Of a stretch of DNA of 64,000 nucleotides, positions 58,143-64,000 are shown piece after piece; the first letter of the stretch is position 1; every line of letters begins with the position of its first letter. The notes under the pieces are model-generated. The model ran no database searches and had not been told where the DNA came from. It saw only the letters and a program-made list of their open reading frames with translations. The DNA lies in assembly GCA_964523105.1 (NCBI GenBank), contig CAZFZN010000029.1, forward strand, positions 1-64,000. Reading direction: 5' to 3'. Origin of the DNA: V1-33 sp964523105. GTDB lineage: Bacteria > Verrucomicrobiota > Verrucomicrobiia > Verrucomicrobiales > V1-33. The position numbers were made by a program, and so were the translations under genes.

Positions 58143-59201
58143 TCAGGCCGCGGCGAGCGCGGTATGAATGTCCTCCAGCAACTGCGGCAGCGTGCTGCGC
58201 TGGGTCCAGCCTGGATAGTCTGTTTGAAATCGCCGCAGATCGCTCACGTACCAGATGTGATCGCCGGTGCGGGCCTGATCGACATATTCCCATGACAGTT
58301 TTCTTCCGGAAATGTCCTCACAAAGCGCAATCGCCTCCAGCATGGAACAGTGCGAGTGTCGTCCGCCGCCGATGTTATAAACCGCCCCGGAGCGCGGTGC
58401 CTCACAGAACTGCCAGAAGGCTTCCACGAGATCGGCGGCGTGGATGTTGTCGCGCACCTGCTTCGCTTGATAACCGAAGACGCGATACGGCGTGCCGGCG
58501 ACGCAGCATTTCATGAGATAGCTGAGAAAGCCGTGCAGTTCCGTGCCGGCGTGGCCCGGGCCGGTGAGGCAACCGCCGCGGAAGCAGACCGTCGGCAATC
58601 CAAAGTAGCGGCCGTATTCCTGGACCATGACATCGGCGGCCACTTTGCCCGCGCCGAAGACGGAGTGCAGCGTTTGGTCAATGCTCATGGTCTCCGGCAC
58701 TCCGGCATGGAACGGATGCGCGTCGTCCACTTCCCAGCGGGTCTCCAGTTCCACGAGTGGCAGGCGGTTCGGCGCGTCGCCATAAACCTTGTTGGTGCTG
58801 GTAAAAATGAACGGTGCCTCCGGGCAGTGCTTTCGCGCGGCCTCCAGCAAATGCAGCGTTCCGAGGGCATTGACGCCGAAGTCCGTCAGCGGCTCGCGCG
58901 CCGCCCAGTCGTGCGACGGCTGCGCCGCGGTGTGAATCACCGCAGCGATGCGCGGTCCGTGCGCCGCGAAAATCTCCCCGACGCGCGGCGCATCGCGGAT
59001 GTCGGCATCGTGGTGACGATAGCGCGGCAGAGTGCGGAGCAGTTCGTCGCGCTGGCGGGAGGTCGAGGCCTCGGCACCGAAAAAACGCGCCCGCATGTCG
59101 TTGTCCACACCCACGACGTCGAAGCCGCCGGCGTGAAACCGCCGGCAGGACTCCGCGCCGATCAGACCGGCGGAACCGGTCACGATGACAACTCTGGCCA
59201 T
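58143..59201 (-). CDS. NAD-dependent epimerase/dehydratase, CDP-paratose-2-epimerase-like
   Basis: A 352-residue extended SDR: TGSAGLIG (8-15), VIHTAAQPSHDWAAREPLTDFGVNALGTLHLLEA, STNKVYGD, FRGGCLTGPGHAGTELHGFLSYLMKC and VRDNIHAADLVEAF, all in the TyvE/CDP-paratose-2-epimerase group. The catalytic Tyr-X3-Lys position reads Phe-Gly-Ala-Gly-Lys (HSVFGAGKVAAD), so the tyrosine is phenylalanine; this wording seems normal for a subgroup I recall, but the chemistry is then uncertain. It follows the methyltransferase gene by 9 bp. Confidence 0.88.
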   Translation of the reverse strand: MARVVIVTGSAGLIGAESCRRFHAGGFDVVGVDNDMRARFFGAEASTSRQRDELLRTLPRYRHHDADIRDAPRVGEIFAAHGPRIAAVIHTAAQPSHDWAAREPLTDFGVNALGTLHLLEAARKHCPEAPFIFTSTNKVYGDAPNRLPLVELETRWEVDDAHPFHAGVPETMSIDQTLHSVFGAGKVAADVMVQEYGRYFGLPTVCFRGGCLTGPGHAGTELHGFLSYLMKCCVAGTPYRVFGYQAKQVRDNIHAADLVEAFWQFCEAPRSGAVYNIGGGRHSHCSMLEAIALCEDISGRKLSWEYVDQARTGDHIWYVSDLRRFQTDYPGWTQRSTLPQLLEDIHTALAAA

Positions 59202-59210
59202 GGAGATGCA

Positions 59211-59921
59211 CTAACTGACCGGCTGCGCGAGCACGGTCATGGGATTGCCGCCCAGCAGCCGCACCGCGAAGTCGGGGGCGAGTTTCATCAGCAGTCGGCG
59301 CGGCAGCTTCAGCAGTTTGCTGCCAAAGCTGGAATAAGCCGCGCCGCGGAGGTCGGAGTAGAACCAGTCCTCCACCCTGTAGCCGGTGTCCTGCAGGGCG
59401 GCCAGTGCGGTGCTTTTGCTGAAGTAATGCAAATGCCCCACCTGCCGGCGCACCCGCAGGATGGGTTTGTCGCGCAGCACCATTTGCACCGTCATGTCGA
59501 GCGGGATGTGGAGGATGAAGCGGCTTCCCAGTTTCCGCAGCGAGCGCAGAAATCCCATGAAATCCTCGACGTGCTCGAACACATCGAGCAGAAGCACGAG
59601 GTCGAAGGTTTCCGCGACTTCTGCGGCGGTGCAGTGACGGAATTCGAGCCGTTCGCGGCTCTTGGCGGAACAAACGGCGAACGCCTCGGGCATGGGTTCG
59701 ATGCCGGTAAAGCGGACCTCCGCGGGCAGCGCGGCGTGCAATGCTTCCAGCACGCCGCCGCTGCCGCACCCGACTTCGCACACGCTCGCCGGCTTGAGGC
59801 CGTGCTTCCCGATCATGCGCAGCACCTGCCCCGCCTTCCATGCGGTGTTTTCCTCACCGCAGGAAGGATTGCAGGCGGCGTAGCGGCCGTCCTTGTAGAT
59901 GTCGGCGACGGAGTCGTTCAT
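59211..59921 (-). CDS. Class I SAM-dependent methyltransferase
   Basis: A 236-residue enzyme. SAM motif I is VCEVGCGSGGVLEAL (about 48-62), with FTGIEPMPEAF, DLVLLLDVFEHVEDFMGFLRSLRKLGSRFILHIPLD and LHYFSKSTALAALQDTGY. The GNENTAWKAG-like start (NPSCGEENTAWKAGQVLRMI) is typical of sugar-locus methyltransferases. It probably methylates a sugar or a lipid carrier intermediate. It lies between the UDP-GlcNAc dehydrogenase and an epimerase gene. Confidence 0.9.
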   Translation of the reverse strand: MNDSVADIYKDGRYAACNPSCGEENTAWKAGQVLRMIGKHGLKPASVCEVGCGSGGVLEALHAALPAEVRFTGIEPMPEAFAVCSAKSRERLEFRHCTAAEVAETFDLVLLLDVFEHVEDFMGFLRSLRKLGSRFILHIPLDMTVQMVLRDKPILRVRRQVGHLHYFSKSTALAALQDTGYRVEDWFYSDLRGAAYSSFGSKLLKLPRRLLMKLAPDFAVRLLGGNPMTVLAQPVS

Positions 59922-59939
59922 GGGGATGTCCCGCTGCGG

Positions 59940-61256
59940 TCAGGCTTTGGTGACCTGACCGGGTTTCGCCGGAACGCTGACCATGGCGTTCCGGGTATCC
60001 ACGATCACCGGCGCCCATGCCGCGAGTTCTGTCAGGTTGTACTTCGCGTGATTGGTGGAAATCAGCACCAGATCATGGGCGCTGACACTGGCCTGATTCC
60101 ATGCGATGGATTTCCAGCCGGTGTATTCGGCGTGTTCCCGCGTGGGAGTGATGACGGGGATGTGGGGATCGTAGAAACTGACCTCCGCACCCTGGGCGCG
60201 CAGCAGATCGAAGAGCTTGAAGGTCGGGCTCTCACGCATGTCGTCCACATTGGCTTTGTAGGCGAGGCCCATGACGAGGACTTTGCTGCCGTTGAGCGGT
60301 TTCTTGAGCTGATTGAGCCGCTCAGCCACGCGGCGCACCACGTACTGCGGCATGCCTTCGTTGATTTCACCGGCGAGTTCGATGAAGCGCGTGTGGATGC
60401 CGAACTCGCGCGCCTTCCATGTCAGGTAGAAGGGATCGATGGGAATGCAGTGACCGCCGAGACCGGGGCCGGGATAGAAGGCGGTGTAGCCGAAGGGCTT
60501 GGTCTTTGCGGCCTCGATCACCTCCCAGATGTCGATGCCCATGGCGTCGGCCACGACCTTCATCTCGTTCACGAGGCCGATGTTCACGGCGCGGAAGATG
60601 TTCTCCAGCAGCTTCACCATTTCCGCGACGCGGGTGGAGGAAACGGGCACCACTTTGTTGTAGATGGCGCCGTAGGCCGCGACGCCCTGTTCGAGGCATG
60701 CGGGACAGTGGCCGCCCACGACCTTTGGAATGCCCGTGCCGTGGAAGTCGGGGTTGCCCGGATCTTCGCGCTCCGGTGAAAAGACGAGGAAGAAATCCTC
60801 GCCGAGTTTGAAGCCGCGCTCTTTGATAGGGCCGAGGAATTCCTCATCGGTCGTGCCGGGGTAGGTGGTGCTCTCCAGGCAAACGAGCTGATTGGCGCGC
60901 AGGTGAGGCAAGATCGTGTCGCGGGTGGCGCGCACGTAGCTGAGGTCCGGTTCGTGATGGTGATCCAGCGGTGTCGGCACGCAGATGATGATCACATCCA
61001 CCTCCGGGATGCGGGAGAAATCGCTCGTGGCGGAGAGCTTTCCGTTCTGCACGGCGGCGGCGACGCGTTCCGGCCCGATGTGCTGGATGTAGCTTTGGCC
61101 GGCATTGAGCGCGTCCACTTTCTTCGCGTCCACGTCGAAGCCGATGACTTTGATGTTCTTTTCCGCGAAGCCGAGCACGAGAGGCAGGCCGACATAGCCG
61201 AGGCCGAGTACGCCGATGACGGCGGTTCCATTTTGCAGTTTTTCTTTTGGTGTCAT
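59940..61256 (-). CDS. wbpA: UDP-N-acetyl-D-glucosamine 6-dehydrogenase, WbpA-like
   Basis: From ATG 61256, 438 residues. The start VIGVLGLGYVGLPLVLGFAEK, then VPTPLDHHHEPDLSYV, STTYPGTTDEEF and the catalytic Cys270 in YPGPGLGGHCIPIDPFYLTWKA match the WbpA/WecC/TviB group: two-step NAD oxidation of UDP-GlcNAc to UDP-GlcNAc-uronic acid. The product is the substrate for the WbpB-E-D-I-like enzymes in this locus. An open frame extends upstream to 61604 but overlaps glf and is not conserved. Confidence 0.95.
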   Translation of the reverse strand: MTPKEKLQNGTAVIGVLGLGYVGLPLVLGFAEKNIKVIGFDVDAKKVDALNAGQSYIQHIGPERVAAAVQNGKLSATSDFSRIPEVDVIIICVPTPLDHHHEPDLSYVRATRDTILPHLRANQLVCLESTTYPGTTDEEFLGPIKERGFKLGEDFFLVFSPEREDPGNPDFHGTGIPKVVGGHCPACLEQGVAAYGAIYNKVVPVSSTRVAEMVKLLENIFRAVNIGLVNEMKVVADAMGIDIWEVIEAAKTKPFGYTAFYPGPGLGGHCIPIDPFYLTWKAREFGIHTRFIELAGEINEGMPQYVVRRVAERLNQLKKPLNGSKVLVMGLAYKANVDDMRESPTFKLFDLLRAQGAEVSFYDPHIPVITPTREHAEYTGWKSIAWNQASVSAHDLVLISTNHAKYNLTELAAWAPVIVDTRNAMVSVPAKPGQVTKA

Positions 61257-61302
61257 GTGGTGGGGTTTCAGTGTGGGGGCGGGCGGTTTGAGACTGATGC
61301 GG

Positions 61303-62487
61303 TCAGGCCGGGCGTGAGACGAGTCCGGCGAAGGGAGCGCCGGGCGCGGTGAGTCGCTCGAATTCATGCAGTGCCATGGCGGTGACCTGATCCATGTTGT
61401 AATAATGATAGGTGGCGAGACGTCCCACGAAGCTGACGCCGGGCTCGGCGGCGGCCAGTTCGCGGTACTTTTCGTAAATGGCGCGCGCGTCCGGTGCAGG
61501 CACAGGATAATAGGGCTCGCGTCCGGGGGCGTCGTCCTGGGAGTATTCGCGGACGATGTTCGAGCAGTCGCTTTCCTGTCGCGTGGCGTGTTTGATCTCC
61601 ACAATGCGGGTGAAGTCGTGGTCGTTCGGATAATTCACCTGCATGGCCGGCTGCCAGAAGCCTTTCTTTCCGGAGATGGGTTCGCGCTCGACGAGCCGGT
61701 CCGGCGTGAACGATTCCATTTCAAACCGCAGCGAGCGCCACGGGAGCCGCCCGTGGCGGAATTCGTAGTAGGCATCGACGGGGCCGGTATAGACGATATG
61801 GCGCGCCTCATAGTGACGGCTGGCGTCTTTGAAATCCACGCCGGTGCGGACCTGAATGTTGGGAGTGGAGGCGAGCATTTGCTCGAAGAGGTGATTGTAG
61901 CCGAGGCGGGGCAGGGCCTGAAATTCCTCGCGCAGATAATGGTCGTCGCGGCAGGTCCGGATCGGAATGCGCGCGGTGACGGAGGGATCGAGGTCCCGGG
62001 GATGGCGGTGCCAGTGCTTGAGTGTGTAGCCGCGGAAGAACATTTCGTAGAACTCCCGTCCCGCCCGCGAGAGGATGACTTCCTCACTGTTTTGCGGCTC
62101 GGCGACGGGCACGCGCTTTTCGGCGAGCCACGCGATGAATTCCTCCTCGGTCGCGCTTCGGCCGATGAGCTGCTCGAAGGTTTCGAGATTCACCGGAAAG
62201 CTCCAGTAGCGGCCGTGGGTCCAGCTTTTGATGCGATAGTCCACGTGCTGCCATTCGGTGAAGCGCGAGAGATACTCGCGGACCATGCGGCTGTTGGTGC
62301 GGAAGTAGTGCGGCCCGTAGGGATGATAGAGCACCCCGTTGCGGTCGGCGCAGTCCCACGCGTTGCCGCCGATGTGAGGGCGCTTTTCAAGGATGACGCA
62401 TTTGAGCCCGTGCGCGGCGAACCGCTCCGCGAGAACCATGCCGGAAAAGCCTGCGCCGGCGATGAGGATGTCGGTTTTTTCTTTCAA
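61303..62487 (-). CDS. glf: UDP-galactopyranose mutase
   Basis: A 394-residue flavoenzyme. The FAD start is ILIAGAGFSGMVLAERFA (GAGFSG at 11-16), followed by LEKRPHIGGNAWD, HPYGPHYFRTN, the conserved WSFPVNLETFEQL, and FRGYTLKHWHRHPRDLDPSVTARIPIRTCRDDHYLREEFQALPRLGY. It converts UDP-Galp to UDP-Galf, so the glycan probably contains galactofuranose. It is the first biosynthetic gene after the regulators; its 142-bp leader carries an ops-like motif. Confidence 0.95.
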   Translation of the reverse strand: MKEKTDILIAGAGFSGMVLAERFAAHGLKCVILEKRPHIGGNAWDCADRNGVLYHPYGPHYFRTNSRMVREYLSRFTEWQHVDYRIKSWTHGRYWSFPVNLETFEQLIGRSATEEEFIAWLAEKRVPVAEPQNSEEVILSRAGREFYEMFFRGYTLKHWHRHPRDLDPSVTARIPIRTCRDDHYLREEFQALPRLGYNHLFEQMLASTPNIQVRTGVDFKDASRHYEARHIVYTGPVDAYYEFRHGRLPWRSLRFEMESFTPDRLVEREPISGKKGFWQPAMQVNYPNDHDFTRIVEIKHATRQESDCSNIVREYSQDDAPGREPYYPVPAPDARAIYEKYRELAAAEPGVSFVGRLATYHYYNMDQVTAMALHEFERLTAPGAPFAGLVSRPA

Positions 62488-62510
62488 GCCAGGGGAGGGG
62501 GAAATCCGGA

Positions 62511-62522
62511 CACGCTGCCGCC
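62511..62522 (-). promoter_or_regulatory. ops-like element in the leader of glf
   Basis: On the transcribed strand the leader reads GGCGGCAGCGTG (complement of 62511-62522), differing from the E. coli ops element GGCGGTAGCGTG only at position 6. It lies about 23 bp before the glf ATG and follows the NusG-like gene. The ops element recruits RfaH to paused RNA polymerase; position 6 is a T read by RfaH in E. coli, so an exact functional copy is not assured. Confidence 0.45.
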
Positions 62523-62629
62523 CGTGGTCGTTCGCCGTGCGGCGGCGGAAAGACCGGTTAGGGGGAGCGGGATGACGGGCACCGGCGGCATCGGGGGATG
62601 CGGCAAGTTATGGGACGGAGCCGCGGCGC

Positions 62630-63184
62630 TCAGGCACTGAGGCGCGGCGGAAGGGCATCGGCGCGGGGATCGCGGATGCTGAGAAGGGAGAGGATGGAGA
62701 CCTCCATTTCGTGAGGTGAGCCGAGGATTTCGAGCAGAACGCGCACGCGCTGCGCGCCGGGGAGCACGCGGGTTACCGTGACCTGCTGACCGCGCAGGGG
62801 GCCTTCCACGATGTCCACCTGGTCGCCGGGCTGGATGGGAGCGTCCACGGTGATGGTTTCCTTTTCATCCACGGCGGTGCGGAGGTCCACGACGACGGAG
62901 TCGGCCACGGCGGCGCAGTCGTCCATGAAACTGAGCACCTGACTGACAAATGCCGTGCCCGCGACGTGGCGCATTTCGAGCCGGGAGAAACGCGCAAACA
63001 GGTAGCCCGGGAACAGCGCCTCCACATACCAGACCTTGCCGCGCACGGTCTTCTTCTGGTGCCGCAGCCGCGGACAAAAAGCCTCGAAGCCGGCCGCGCG
63101 CAGATGCTGGGCGGCGAGGTGTTCCGCTTTTGGTTTGCCGCGGATGACGCGCCACTTCTGGATTTCGTCGCCGGTCGGTTCCAT
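62630..63184 (-). CDS. NusG/RfaH-like transcription elongation factor
   Basis: A 184-residue NusG-family paralog. The NGN domain starts WRVIRGKPKAEHLAAQHLRAAGFEAFCPRLRH and includes VEALFPGYLFARFS; a KOW module follows (QPGDQVDIVEGPLRGQQVTVTRVL). Factors of this type (RfaH, UpxY, LoaP) load at the start of long operons and prevent early termination. Position as second gene of a 45-kb one-direction sugar locus supports that role. It lies 3 bp after the GbsR-like regulator, so they are co-transcribed. Housekeeping NusG is expected elsewhere beside the secE gene. Confidence 0.9.
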   Translation of the reverse strand: MEPTGDEIQKWRVIRGKPKAEHLAAQHLRAAGFEAFCPRLRHQKKTVRGKVWYVEALFPGYLFARFSRLEMRHVAGTAFVSQVLSFMDDCAAVADSVVVDLRTAVDEKETITVDAPIQPGDQVDIVEGPLRGQQVTVTRVLPGAQRVRVLLEILGSPHEMEVSILSLLSIRDPRADALPPRLSA

Positions 63185-63187
63185 TGG

Positions 63188-63703
63188 TCAGTCGAGCATG
63201 GTGGTTAACAGGGGAATCACTTGCTGGCTGCGCGCATGCCACTGCGAAAGCTTGGCGAGGCGGCCGGGGAGAAAATCGGAGTCGTCGAGGCTGCCGGTCA
63301 TTTCCTGGAGCCGGGCGAGACGTTCACCGCCGCTTTCGAGCCGCGGCTTGATTTCCTCGCGGATGAATCCGGCGGCGAGCTTCTTGAGTTCAGTCTCGGC
63401 GGCGTAATGATCGCGGCGGTCGCCCCCGACATAGACCTGCTTCACGGCACCGAATGCCCGGAGCACCTTGAGCCCCTGACTGGCCGAGCCCTTGCTGATT
63501 TTCAGCCGCTCCACCAGCGCATCGAGCGGCAGCGGGTCCGGCGAAACGAAGAGCAGCCCGTAAATTTCGCCGACGGATTTGGGCATGCCCAGCATTTTGA
63601 CCACGTTGACGAACAGCCCGATGACCTCGACTTCCAACGGCGACAGGGCGGGGCCCTCCCCGGAGGGGGCTCGAAGGGGACGGCTGGCGGCAAGGGCAGA
63701 CAT
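63188..63703 (-). CDS. GbsR/MarR-type winged-helix transcriptional regulator
   Basis: A 171-residue protein with the GbsR-like segment EVIGLFVNVVKMLGMPKSVGEIYGLLFVSPDPLPLDALVERLKISKGSASQGLKVLRAFGAVK, a winged helix-turn-helix (recognition helix near KGSASQGLKVLRAFG), then a charged dimerisation part. GbsR binds choline and controls osmoprotectant genes in Bacillus; here the ligand is unknown. It is the first gene of the sugar locus and probably controls its own promoter, which contains a palindrome. Confidence 0.9.
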   Translation of the reverse strand: MSALAASRPLRAPSGEGPALSPLEVEVIGLFVNVVKMLGMPKSVGEIYGLLFVSPDPLPLDALVERLKISKGSASQGLKVLRAFGAVKQVYVGGDRRDHYAAETELKKLAAGFIREEIKPRLESGGERLARLQEMTGSLDDSDFLPGRLAKLSQWHARSQQVIPLLTTMLD

Positions 63704-63790
63704 CAGGCTGAGTTCGGGCGCAGAATGCCCGAAAACCTGATCTGTTCAAGAAAAAATGAACAATTTAGCCTGATTTGTTTACCGATAGAA
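63704..63790 (-). promoter_or_regulatory. Probable promoter/operator region of the sugar locus
   Basis: An 87-bp, AT-rich gap between the regulator ATG (63703) and the WD40-like gene. A 6-bp perfect inverted repeat TGTTCA-N8-TGAACA spans 63743-63762 and could be the GbsR-type operator. A second inverted repeat TTCGGGC-N7-GCCCGAA (63713-63733) lies in the leader. No clear -35/-10 pair was identified. Confidence 0.55.
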
Positions 63791-64000
63791 TCAGGGTGCG
63801 TGATCCAGTCCGAACTGGCGGAGTTGGGATGCGGCGGCGGTGAGGTTCCAAATCTGGACGAGATGACTGCCGATGCACACCAGCCGGGTGCCATCTGCAT
63901 CCAGGCCGATGCCGCGCACGGTGCGCCCCAGAGGATGCGCAAAAGTGCGCTCAATGCGGCCCGTCGCGGGATCCACGAGGCTTACCGATTCGGGAGTGAG
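63791..64000 (-). CDS. WD40-like repeat protein, 3' end only
   Basis: An open frame enters from the right edge and stops at 63791; at least 69 residues are visible. They include SVSLVDPATGRIERTFAHPLGRTVRGIGLDADGTRLVCIGSHLVQIWNL, which fits one WD40 repeat (a DPATGR strand, then D-GTRLV and the terminal IWNL). The N-terminal part lies beyond the window, so domain count, signal peptide and function cannot be judged. It is on the same strand as the sugar locus, 87 bp before it. Confidence 0.65.
   Translation of the reverse strand, partial: LTPESVSLVDPATGRIERTFAHPLGRTVRGIGLDADGTRLVCIGSHLVQIWNLTAAASQLRQFGLDHAP

Larger units (their letters stand above)
17981..63790 (-). other. Surface polysaccharide biosynthesis locus (about 37 co-directional genes)
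   Basis: All convincing genes from 63703 down to 18013 are on the minus strand, many overlapping by 4-41 bp; the widest gaps are 142 bp (62488-62629) and 113 bp (20649-20761). Contents cover nucleotide-sugar synthesis, glycosyl transfer, modification, two Wzx-like flippases and a Wzy-like polymerase. A GbsR-type regulator and a NusG paralog stand at the 5' end, a strong terminator at the 3' end. No initiating sugar-phosphate transferase, Wza, Wzc or ABC exporter is present, so either these lie elsewhere or the product is an O-antigen built on a distant initiation enzyme. Confidence 0.85.

Noticed and set aside
58143..59201. Calling this epimerase catalytically dead because of the Tyr to Phe change
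   Set aside because: The surrounding motif wording looks like a coherent subgroup, so loss of activity cannot be concluded from one position.
1..64000. CRISPR array, prophage or insertion sequence
   Set aside because: The repeats are isolated palindromes of different families, without regular spacers; no transposase, integrase or phage gene was seen.
1..64000. tRNA or rRNA genes
   Set aside because: No sequence with a convincing cloverleaf or rRNA core was noticed in any intergenic gap; gaps are short and mostly filled by repeats.

Overview
The window is GC-rich bacterial DNA, most likely from a member of the Verrucomicrobiota. Four things suggest this: the intergenic spaces carry several unrelated palindromic repeat families of the kind common in that phylum; there is a very large secreted protein with repeated lectin-like domains and a thrombospondin-3-like tail; rpmI-rplT stand without infC; and a GbsR-type regulator plus a NusG paralog head a long sugar locus. 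No rRNA or species marker is present, so the placement is an inference.

Left part (1-17.9 kb) is mixed chromosomal content on both strands: a carbamoylputrescine-amidase-like nitrilase, ribosomal proteins L20 and L35, a 1110-residue secreted protein, the RNA-polymerase recycling ATPase RapA, a GYF/AIM24 protein, a small membrane protein, a Uma2 nuclease-fold protein, an exported TPR-redoxin protein, a class V aminotransferase, a short glutamate 5-kinase and a DUF255 thioredoxin-like lipoprotein. It ends at a strong bidirectional terminator (17945-17980).

Right part (about 18.0-63.7 kb) is one uninterrupted run of about 37 genes, all on the minus strand, for making and decorating a surface polysaccharide (O-antigen or exopolysaccharide). 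In order of transcription it starts with a GbsR/MarR-type regulator and a NusG/RfaH-like elongation factor, followed by a leader with an ops-like 12-mer. Then come UDP-galactopyranose mutase and UDP-GlcNAc 6-dehydrogenase; methyltransferases, epimerases, a GT-C-like membrane protein and GT2; an O-acyltransferase and SGNH proteins; a WbpD/WbpE-like pair; a carbamoyltransferase module; two flippases; a WbpI-like 2-epimerase; a duplicated glycosyltransferase/AsnB-amidotransferase module; a Gfo/Idh-LbH-DegT trio; a deacetylase; an ACP/acyl-ligase/ketoreductase/GNAT module; the Wzy-like polymerase; and two small conserved proteins.

Read together, the genes predict a glycan with galactofuranose, di-N-acetylated (probably manno-configured) uronic acids, uronamides made by AsnB-type enzymes, O-carbamoyl and O-acyl groups, and an ACP-delivered N-acyl substituent. 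No initiating phosphoglycosyltransferase and no Wza/Wzc export proteins lie in the window. The most unusual points are the carbamoyltransferase module with a fused SxtJ-SGNH partner and a DUF5989-like peptide (resembling sxtI-J-K-L of saxitoxin clusters), the duplicated GT-AsnB unit, the dedicated antiterminator with an ops-like site, and a membrane-protein gene whose first codons are made of dispersed repeats. The right edge holds the 3' end of a WD40-like gene.
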